5,053 bases of DNA from Pedobacter sp. UBA1654. GTDB taxonomy: Bacteria > Bacteroidota > Bacteroidia > Sphingobacteriales > Sphingobacteriaceae. The position numbers and the translations under genes were made by a program. The notes under the pieces were generated by a model, which worked only from the letters and a program-made list of their open reading frames with translations, had not been told where the DNA came from and did not search any database. Below are positions 1 through 5,053 of this stretch, one piece after another; position 1 is the stretch's first letter, and the number at the start of each line of letters is the position of its first letter. Location: contig DCLG01000006.1 of NCBI GenBank assembly GCA_002320935.1, positions 1-5,053 on the forward strand, given 5' to 3'.

Positions 1-480
1 GATTACGTACTCGTCGCCTTCTAGTCTCGCGGTTGTCATCATCCTCAAAGCATCCGAGCCCGTATTGGCTTCTGTTAGGCCCCAGGCACCGATCCATTCC
101 GCAGTGGCCAGCTTCGGCAACCATTTCGCTTTCTGCTCCTCATTTCCGAAGGCTAGAATATGTCCTGTACAAAGGGAGTTGTGTGCTGCAAGCGACAGGC
201 CTATGGACCCGCATACTTTTGAAATACCGACAATTACGTCCACATATTCTTGGTAGCCAAAACCTGAACCACCATAAGACTCAGGCACCAATACGCCCAT
301 AAGTCCCAGTTCGCCAAGTTTCTTGAATACTTCTACCGGGAAGATCTGCGCCTCATCCCATTCCATCACATGTTCACGGATGTGTTTCTCCGCAAAATCC
401 TTAACCATACTCCTAACCATCATCTGGTTCTCCGATACAGAAAAGCTGTATCCCATTGGTTCATTTAATGTTTCAAGCAT
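1..480 (-). CDS. Acyl-CoA dehydrogenase, N-terminal part (gene cut by left window edge)
   Basis: This is the first 160 codons of an FAD-dependent acyl-CoA dehydrogenase. Such enzymes act in the cytoplasm and introduce the C2-C3 double bond into acyl-CoA during fatty acid or branched-chain amino acid breakdown, passing electrons to ETF. The visible part holds the alpha-helical N-terminal domain (about residues 12-125, with FAEKHI, LGELGLMGVLVPESYGG and the FGNEEQKAKWLPKLA stretch). It then enters the middle beta domain at WGLTEANTGSD (about 133-143), the FAD/substrate-contacting family signature. The catalytic Glu and the C-terminal domain lie beyond the left edge, so chain-length preference cannot be judged. 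The signature has Thr where the classic pattern has a small residue before GSD, a minor deviation. The ATG at 480 is the first start in frame; the first nine residues precede the family core, so the ATG at 456 is a weaker alternative. No Shine-Dalgarno is seen. It follows apt in tandem across 189 bases, so it is probably a separate unit. Confidence 0.93.
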   Translation of the reverse strand, partial: MLETLNEPMGYSFSVSENQMMVRSMVKDFAEKHIREHVMEWDEAQIFPVEVFKKLGELGLMGVLVPESYGGSGFGYQEYVDVIVGISKVCGSIGLSLAAHNSLCTGHILAFGNEEQKAKWLPKLATAEWIGAWGLTEANTGSDALRMMTTARLEGDEYVI

Positions 481-500
481 GTTACTGTGTTGTATTTTCA

Positions 501-528
501 CAATGATAAAGAATTATAACAATAGCAA
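501..528 (-). promoter_or_regulatory. Candidate promoter for the acyl-CoA dehydrogenase gene
   Basis: Read on the minus strand, TATCATTG (508-501) matches 7 of 8 positions of the Bacteroidota -7 element TAnnTTTG. A TTG lies 17 bases upstream (528-526) as a possible -33 element, and another lies 23 bases upstream. This would give a short leader of roughly 15 bases before the ATG at 480. The surrounding 189 bases between apt and this gene are AT-rich and hold no gene; I see no clear terminator for apt there. The region is AT-rich enough for such a match to arise by chance, so this is only a candidate. Confidence 0.3.
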
Positions 529-669
529 TTACAACAAAATATTTGCCCAAGAATAGAATGAAATGGTATTTAGTTCATTATCCTGATTATTTGATCAGTT
601 CCGCGCTAAATCGAAAGACTATAAAGCCTATAATAAATGTTAAGGAAAATTTGTAATCTCCGCTTAGAA

Positions 670-1200
670 CTAGGTGTAAGATGCCAGAGAAAAGGTCAGG
701 GGGCTAAACGCGTCCAGTCTTTCCTTGCCTTTAAGGAAGTCTAATCCAATGATAAAGGAGAAAGCAGATACTTCAGCACCAAGCTGTTCAATCAGTTTTG
801 CAGCTGCTACAACAGTACCGCCCGTGGCCAAAAGGTCATCATGTACAAGCACCTGCTGTCCTGCCATTAGTGCATCTTCATGCAATTCCAGTACAGCACT
901 GCCGTACTCAAGGTTACAAGATTGCTGAATGGTCTTGAAAGGTAGTTTACCTGCTTTACGGATGGGCACAAATGGAACTTTCAATGCTTGTGCAAGCAGC
1001 ATACCGAAGAGAAAACCACGACTTTCAATTCCGGCCACCACATCTACCTGAATGCCAGAAAGACGATCAGCCAGGGCCTGGGTAATCTCCGCGCATAATG
1101 CAGCATCTTTAAGAATCGGGGTAATGTCTTTAAAAATGATACCTGGTTTTGGGAAATCAGCTACATCTCTAACGGTGTCTTTAATTTTTGACTCGATCAT
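670..1200 (-). CDS. apt: Adenine phosphoribosyltransferase
   Basis: This cytoplasmic purine-salvage enzyme converts adenine and PRPP to AMP and pyrophosphate. At 176 residues it is full length for bacterial Apt (about 170-183). Visible landmarks in order are: DFPKPGIIFKDITPIL (about 15-30), the APT-specific N-terminal hood that contacts adenine; VVAGIESRGFLFG (54-66), the PPi-loop region with the conserved Glu-Ser-Arg; RKAGKLPFKT (81-90), the flexible catalytic loop; and VLVHDDLLATGGT (117-129), the PRPP-binding signature with the paired Asp residues and the TGGT phosphate loop. His precedes the Asp pair where a hydrophobic residue is commoner; this should not affect activity. The ATG at 1200 lies 2 bases after the TAG of the upstream HhH gene and has no Shine-Dalgarno, so expression is probably by cotranscription and translational coupling. 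The next gene on the same strand begins 189 bases further on. Confidence 0.97.
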   Translation of the reverse strand: MIESKIKDTVRDVADFPKPGIIFKDITPILKDAALCAEITQALADRLSGIQVDVVAGIESRGFLFGMLLAQALKVPFVPIRKAGKLPFKTIQQSCNLEYGSAVLELHEDALMAGQQVLVHDDLLATGGTVVAAAKLIEQLGAEVSAFSFIIGLDFLKGKERLDAFSPLTFSLASYT

Positions 1201-1202
1201 AT

Positions 1203-2096
1203 CTAAAAAGAAAAATACGGCGCCAGCTTGTCTACTGTTTCTGCAGGCAGGATGGCTACCTTTTTTAAGTCTGCAAAACTACTGTAATTTCCGTGTTGTT
1301 TCCTATATTCTATTATTGCGTTCACTTGTTTATAGCGCAAGTATGGGTGTTGTCTTAATGTTTCGAAATCCGCCGTATTGATGTTGATCTTTCTTAAAAG
1401 TCCATCATTGATCCGGATTTGCGGCCTGATCTGCTCATAATGGGCGCTGTCAATGCCGAAAACCTCCAGCAGTTGCTCTGGTTTCGAAAACCCACCCAGG
1501 CGCTCCCGATATTTTACAATCCGCCTTGCAAAGGCCGGACCGATACCATTTATGACCTGCATACTTGTTGTATCCATACCATTGAGCTCGTATATATCCG
1601 CAGACTTTTTAGAAGCCGGCCTGAATGGATGGGTATCGGCGCGCGGCTCAGGCGCTGCTGCTGCAATGCTGACGTAGGGTTTTAGTTGTGCGTACAACTC
1701 CGGCCGGATGGTGTACATCTTCTGCAGGTCTTCGGCCTTCCTGAACGTCCCGCCTTTACTTCTGTAGTTTATAATCGCTTTGGCCTGCTTTTCTGAAAGT
1801 CCGAAAGCCTCCCAGCCCTGCTGGTCCAGGGTATTCGGATCAAAGACATGAAGCTTTATGTTTGGTTCTGAACGGGCAGTTTCGCCACGACCATATCTTT
1901 CATGCTTTGGCTGGAACCGCTCCTGAAGATTAAGGCTTTCGATCTCAGCCATTTCATGGATATCTGGTTCCTGGGGCCGCAGCCATCTATACACTTCCGG
2001 CATCGCCATAAAGACAATGATAAGCACAAAAAGGGTCAGAATTCCATTGAACTCCGACTTTGTAAAATTAAAGTGGGTATTGATCCATTTCCGCAT
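1203..2096 (-). CDS. Membrane-anchored ComEA-like protein with three helix-hairpin-helix repeats
   Basis: This 297-residue protein has a short cytoplasm-like N-terminus (KWINTHFNFTKSEFNG), one hydrophobic segment at about residues 18-36 (ILTLFVLIIVFMAMPEVY), and a charged linker. Three ComEA-type units of about 60 residues follow. HhH1 (about 85-144) starts at VFDPNTLD and has YRSKGGTF. HhH2 (about 169-230) starts at YELNGMDTT and holds the canonical hairpin INGIGPAFARRIVKYR. HhH3 (about 235-297) starts at KININTADFETL and has YRKQHGNYSSFADL. HhH pairs bind the DNA backbone without sequence preference. ComEA captures DNA outside the membrane during transformation, so an anchored DNA-binding role is inferred, not shown. 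The start is set at ATG 2096 because the family usually begins with the MRKWINTHF-type segment; an in-frame ATG at 2126 would add MLKPGLYYTA, which looks like leader sequence. It is cotranscribed with apt and divergent from the acyltransferase gene. No clear promoter was found for it. Confidence 0.9.
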   Translation of the reverse strand: MRKWINTHFNFTKSEFNGILTLFVLIIVFMAMPEVYRWLRPQEPDIHEMAEIESLNLQERFQPKHERYGRGETARSEPNIKLHVFDPNTLDQQGWEAFGLSEKQAKAIINYRSKGGTFRKAEDLQKMYTIRPELYAQLKPYVSIAAAAPEPRADTHPFRPASKKSADIYELNGMDTTSMQVINGIGPAFARRIVKYRERLGGFSKPEQLLEVFGIDSAHYEQIRPQIRINDGLLRKININTADFETLRQHPYLRYKQVNAIIEYRKQHGNYSSFADLKKVAILPAETVDKLAPYFSF

Positions 2097-2135
2097 AGCT
2101 GTATAGTATAGTCCCGGTTTTAACATTATTAATCA

Positions 2136-2143
2136 TATTTTTG
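2136..2143 (+). promoter_or_regulatory. -7 promoter element of the acyltransferase gene
   Basis: TATTTTTG is a perfect match to the Bacteroidota -7 consensus TAnnTTTG recognised by the primary sigma factor of this phylum. It sits 24 bases before the ATG at 2168, so transcription would begin around 2148-2151 with a leader of about 17-20 bases. No good TTG -33 element occurs 17-23 bases upstream; the nearest T-rich candidate is in GGTTTTAAC (2116-2124). The last three bases of the element (2141-2143) are the in-frame TTG that could be mistaken for the start codon of the gene; it would lie upstream of the transcript start. The location inside the 71-base divergent spacer supports a real promoter. 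Confidence 0.5.
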
Positions 2144-2167
2144 AAAAAAGCTTTAATACCCATATTC

Positions 2168-3919
2168 ATGAAGATCATTACCACACAGGAATTCGCAAAA
2201 GCCACTAAAATTGACAAACTGGGGGTACCTGGTTTAGCTAGATTGCTGATGGAGGTAATGAAACTGAATGACATCAATGAGGTGTTTTCTAAGAACCAGC
2301 ATTTCGAAGGATTGGAATTCGTAGACAAGATCCTGGAGACCATTGGTGTGAGCATCGAATTTGATGAGCAGGATTTGAAGAACATTCCAAAAACGGGGGC
2401 TTTCATAGCCATTGCAAACCATCCATATGGCGGTGTTGAAGGCCTGGCGCTGGTGAAGCTTTTATGCACTGTTCGGCCGGAAGCTAAGGTGATGGTTAAT
2501 TTTATCCTGAAGAAGATTCCTAATCTAAGCGAATTTTTTGTGGCGGTAAATCCCTTTGAAAACGTGCAGCACTCCTCCAGCATCAGCGGTATAAAGGCTA
2601 CATTGGACCTGCTTAAAACAGGTATACCCATCGGGATCTTCCCAGCAGGTGAAGTTTCCACCTTTTCACTGGAGAAGCAGGAAATTACAGATAAACTGTG
2701 GCACCCGGTAGTTGGTAAACTGATTGCCCGGGCTAAACTTCCTGTGTTGCCCATCTATTTCCATGGCAACAATGGGGTACTGTTTAATATCCTGAGCTTT
2801 ATTCATCCAACGCTTCGTACCGCAAAGTTGCCTTCAGAATTTCTGAATAAAAAAGGCTTGAAGATCAAGGTCCGGATCGGCAAACCGATAGACATCAATG
2901 AGATCTCTTATAAAAACAACAGCAACAAATTACTGGACTTCCTTCGGGCAAGGACCTATGCTTTAGGGACGGCCTTGGAAGAAGAACGCAAGTTGTTTAA
3001 TCCGATAGGCTTGTTTAAAATTCTAAAAACACCTAAGCCAATCGTAGAAGAGACACCCAGAGCAGCCATCAGCAAGGAAGTTGAGCAACTGGATATCTTC
3101 AAAGTCTGGACTGAAAAAAACTATGAGGTGTACATTGCACCGACCACGCACATTCCAAATATCTTAAGAGAAATTGGAAGGCTTCGGGAAATTACTTTCC
3201 GGGAAGTTGGTGAAGGTACCAACAAGAAGATTGATCTGGACAACTACGATATCTATTATCATCACCTTTTTATATGGGACAAAGAAGCGCAGCTTATTGT
3301 TGGCGCTTACCGGATTGGCAAGGGTGATCAGATTCTGGATACTTTTGGTCGCAGAGGGTTTTATCTTTCTGAATTGTTTAAGATCAAAGAACCTTTTTAC
3401 CCGTATTTAAGGAAGGGCATTGAGCTTGGTCGCTCCTGGATCAGGAAAGAGTACCAGCAGAAACCTTTGCCACTATATCTGTTATGGAAAGGTATTCTAA
3501 AATATCTTTTGGACAACCCACAGTACCGCTATATGTTCGGACCGGTGAGCATCAGCAATAACTTTTCTAAATTCTCAAAATCGCTGATGGTTGATTTCAT
3601 TACCAAGAACCACTTTGATTATGAATTAGCGCGTTACATTAAACCAAAAAACAAGTTTAAAGCAGATTTAAGTCCGATTGATACGGAATTGCTGGTGAAT
3701 AGTAGCGATAGCTTGAAGGATCTGGACAGCTTGATCTCACAGATAGAGAAGTCGCATATTAAGATTCCGGTATTGTTAAGGCAATACATGAATCTGAATG
3801 CCAAGATTATCTGCTTTAACATCGATCCGAAGTTTGCAGATTGCCTGGACGGTTTTCTGGTGGTAGATATGCAGAATATCCCTGCAGAGATGCTGGAGAA
3901 GATTGGAAAGAATATGTAG
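2168..3919 (+). CDS. Bifunctional PlsC-type/GNAT-type acyltransferase, OlsF-like aminolipid synthase candidate
   Basis: This 583-residue protein has two fused acyltransferase domains. The N-terminal domain (about 45-275) is of PlsC/lysophospholipid type: NHPYGGVEG (84-92) carries the catalytic His85, FPAGEVS (158-164) matches the third motif, and LPVLPIYFHG (191-200) the fourth. The C-terminal domain (about 315-570) is of the hemolysin/OlsB GNAT type: RLREITFREVGEG (338-350), HHLFIWDKEAQLIVGAYRI (365-383), SELFKI (401-406), ELGRSWI (419-425), FGPVSISN (457-464), and the closing IPVLLRQYMNLNAKI...DGFLVVDM segment. In OlsF enzymes this domain order makes ornithine lipid: the GNAT half N-acylates the amino acid with a 3-hydroxy fatty acid and the PlsC half esterifies the hydroxyl. 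Related Bacteroidota enzymes make glycine lipids, so the amino acid here is uncertain. There is no transmembrane helix; the protein is probably peripheral at the inner membrane. The ATG at 2168 is chosen because the upstream TTG (2141) lies in the -7 box. It is a single-gene unit ended by the 3927-3965 terminator. Confidence 0.9.
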   Translation: MKIITTQEFAKATKIDKLGVPGLARLLMEVMKLNDINEVFSKNQHFEGLEFVDKILETIGVSIEFDEQDLKNIPKTGAFIAIANHPYGGVEGLALVKLLCTVRPEAKVMVNFILKKIPNLSEFFVAVNPFENVQHSSSISGIKATLDLLKTGIPIGIFPAGEVSTFSLEKQEITDKLWHPVVGKLIARAKLPVLPIYFHGNNGVLFNILSFIHPTLRTAKLPSEFLNKKGLKIKVRIGKPIDINEISYKNNSNKLLDFLRARTYALGTALEEERKLFNPIGLFKILKTPKPIVEETPRAAISKEVEQLDIFKVWTEKNYEVYIAPTTHIPNILREIGRLREITFREVGEGTNKKIDLDNYDIYYHHLFIWDKEAQLIVGAYRIGKGDQILDTFGRRGFYLSELFKIKEPFYPYLRKGIELGRSWIRKEYQQKPLPLYLLWKGILKYLLDNPQYRYMFGPVSISNNFSKFSKSLMVDFITKNHFDYELARYIKPKNKFKADLSPIDTELLVNSSDSLKDLDSLISQIEKSHIKIPVLLRQYMNLNAKIICFNIDPKFADCLDGFLVVDMQNIPAEMLEKIGKNM

Positions 3920-3926
3920 CAATAAA

Positions 3927-3965
3927 AAACGCGCAGGTTTCTCAACTCTGCGCGTTTCAGTTTTT
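3927..3965. terminator. Bidirectional intrinsic terminator between convergent genes
   Basis: A perfect 10-base inverted repeat AAACGCGCAG / CTGCGCGTTT (3927-3936 and 3948-3957) encloses an 11-base loop, which can pair further as GTT/AAC around a TCTC tetraloop if one T bulges. On the plus strand the stem is followed by TTTCAGTTTTT, 8 bases after the acyltransferase stop codon. On the minus strand it is followed by an unbroken run of six T (then ATTG), 39 bases after the stop of the beta-helix gene. Both orientations therefore meet the criteria of a Rho-independent terminator, and the minus-strand T-tract is the better one. Confidence 0.9.
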
Positions 3966-3995
3966 AGATTATTATTACAAGATCGGTTGTCTGTT

Positions 3996-5053
3996 TTAGA
4001 AAGTTGCACCTGATGCTGCAGCTGATCCAGCTTTCACAGTGAAGTTTGGTGCTGTTAAGCTGTATGGTGTTGTTAGCAATGCATCGGCAAAAGCCTTGTC
4101 AATGAACACATTATCTTTAGACGTCAGGTACGTCTTAAGAAGATCTACGTTAGCGAATGATGGTGTTGCACCGCTTGCCATCACTTCTTTACCTACTTCA
4201 TTCGCCTGGTAAATATTGTTCTTGATCAATGAGCTACCATCGGTTAGTGCATCTCCTGTTTCTTTATCACGAATGTCGATACCATATCTGGCATTGATGA
4301 AAATAGAATTTGCCAACACCATTTTAGAACCTCTTCTCCATAGATTTGCATTTTCATGTTTACCATCGCTCGGCGTACCCGGACCTATTAGGGTAAGATT
4401 CGAAATTACCGGACGTGTTCTTGGCTCCGTTGTAAACGCCTTTTCCGAATTATCAGATTCGATACCATTTGATTGTCCGGCTTGATCTGCTAAAGCAGGG
4501 TCACGTTGTGCAACTAGGTACTGTAATTTACCAGTATAACCGTTATCAAAGTCAAATACATCATCAATGTTGGCAATTGAAACCAGGTGTTTTGCATTTA
4601 CACTACCTCCAAACCATTCGTAGGAATCATCACCACAGTAAGAAACTTGTAAATAGTCTAATGTTGTACCTCTACCTACGGATCCGAAAGTGATACCGTT
4701 GATTTCATTACCTGGCTGGAAAGCGATACCAGGGAACTCTACACGCACATATTTAAGAACACCTGAATTATCATCGTCATTACTTCCACCGTGGTTTCCA
4801 AGCGGCGCCGTGAAGCCGCCTTCAATAATGCCTTCTCCACCTGGAATGTTGTTCTTAGCTTTTCCAAGGATTAACAATCCACCCCAGTCACCTGGCGCTC
4901 TTGAACCAACTGCTTTGTTGGAGGTAAAAATAATTGGTTTAGATGCCGTACCTTCAGCCATCAATTTAGCACCTCTGGTTACTACAAGTGAAGCTTTGGA
5001 GCCCTGATCGCCACGAATAATTGTACCGGCAGGGATAGTTAAGGTTACACCAT
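3996..5053 (-). CDS. Surface/secreted right-handed beta-helix protein, C-terminal part (5' end outside window)
   Basis: The frame is open from the right window edge and gives 351 residues without the N-terminus. The first visible residues, VTLTIPAGTIIRGDQG, continued by LVVTRGAKLMAEGT and KPIIFTS, are the repetitive beta-strand rungs of a family of extracellular Bacteroidota proteins often named only as hypothetical, lipoprotein or (wrongly) multidrug transporter. Other family hallmarks follow: GDWGGLLILGKA (54-65), the acidic loop SNDDDNSGVLKYVRVEFPG (90-108), CGDDSYEWFGGSVNAKHLVS (139-158), DDVFDFDNGYTGKLQYL (163-179), and NANLWRRGSKMVLANS. The acidic Asp/Asn loops suggest metal or ligand binding, but the substrate is unknown. 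Members often follow a TonB-dependent receptor gene; whether this one does cannot be seen. The protein stops at AAASGATF, with no T9SS-type C-terminal sorting domain and without the extra tail that I recall in relatives. A TTG/ATG pair at 4964-4959 is internal, not the start, because coding continues upstream without a break. The signal peptide must lie outside the window. Confidence 0.85.
   Translation of the reverse strand, partial: GVTLTIPAGTIIRGDQGSKASLVVTRGAKLMAEGTASKPIIFTSNKAVGSRAPGDWGGLLILGKAKNNIPGGEGIIEGGFTAPLGNHGGSNDDDNSGVLKYVRVEFPGIAFQPGNEINGITFGSVGRGTTLDYLQVSYCGDDSYEWFGGSVNAKHLVSIANIDDVFDFDNGYTGKLQYLVAQRDPALADQAGQSNGIESDNSEKAFTTEPRTRPVISNLTLIGPGTPSDGKHENANLWRRGSKMVLANSIFINARYGIDIRDKETGDALTDGSSLIKNNIYQANEVGKEVMASGATPSFANVDLLKTYLTSKDNVFIDKAFADALLTTPYSLTAPNFTVKAGSAAASGATF

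Noticed and set aside
33..302. Plus-strand open frame of 89 codons opposite the acyl-CoA dehydrogenase
   Set aside because: The minus strand encodes an unmistakable dehydrogenase N-terminus here; the plus frame shows no domain.
583..598. Small hairpin CTGAT/ATCAG downstream of apt as a terminator
   Set aside because: The stem has only five AT-rich pairs with no T-tract on the minus strand, and similar hairpins are expected by chance in this AT-rich gap.
1052..1381. Plus-strand open frame spanning the HhH/apt junction (109 codons)
   Set aside because: It is antisense to the conserved N-terminus of apt and the third HhH unit, and has no recognisable domain.
2101..2112. Short tandem GTATA repeat in the divergent spacer as an operator
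   Set aside because: It consists of only two short AT-rich copies, without dyad symmetry or a link to a known regulator; probably chance.
2141..2167. TTG at 2141 as an alternative start of the acyltransferase
   Set aside because: The codon is part of a perfect -7 promoter box and the family-like N-terminus begins at the ATG at 2168.
2068..2754. A 228-codon open frame on the minus strand opposite the acyltransferase gene
   Set aside because: It lies antisense to well-supported PlsC-domain coding sequence and overlaps the HhH gene. Its translation is rich in Ser/Ile/Phe without any recognisable domain, as expected of a shadow frame.
4959..4964. TTG/ATG at 4964-4959 as the start of the beta-helix gene
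   Set aside because: The same frame continues to the right edge with clear beta-rung sequence (TIPAGTIIRGDQG), so the codons are internal.

Overview
The window looks like chromosomal DNA from a member of the Bacteroidota, most likely a Sphingobacteriaceae/Pedobacter-type organism. The evidence is moderate GC, a perfect TAnnTTTG-type -7 promoter element, absence of clear Shine-Dalgarno sequences, a surface beta-helix protein family common in that phylum, and protein wording typical of it. The genus is an inference; no marker gene is present. There are no RNA genes, mobile elements, CRISPR arrays or large repeats.

Layout. Minus strand, 1-2096, three genes read leftwards: a membrane-anchored triple helix-hairpin-helix (ComEA-like) protein, then apt (adenine phosphoribosyltransferase) starting only 2 bases after it, then, after a 189-base gap, the N-terminal 160 codons of an acyl-CoA dehydrogenase that runs off the left edge. 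Plus strand, 2168-3919: one divergently transcribed gene for a two-domain acyltransferase (PlsC-type domain followed by a hemolysin/OlsB-type GNAT N-acyltransferase domain). This is the architecture of OlsF-type synthases of ornithine lipids and related aminolipids. Minus strand, 3996-5053: the C-terminal 351 codons of a secreted or surface right-handed beta-helix protein that enters from the right edge and converges on the acyltransferase gene. A strong GC-rich hairpin with T-tracts on both sides (3927-3965) separates these convergent genes and can terminate both.

How they fit together. The HhH gene and apt almost certainly share a transcript. The acyl-CoA dehydrogenase (fatty acid or branched-chain acyl-CoA oxidation) probably has its own promoter. 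The acyltransferase is a single-gene unit with its own promoter, and its -7 box overlaps an upstream TTG, which settles the start at the ATG at 2168. The beta-helix gene belongs to a unit lying mainly outside the window.

Most of the window is ordinary core genome. The most interesting element is the fused acyltransferase, a candidate one-polypeptide aminolipid synthase whose amino acid substrate cannot be read from the sequence. I do not see convincing evidence of an entirely new system.
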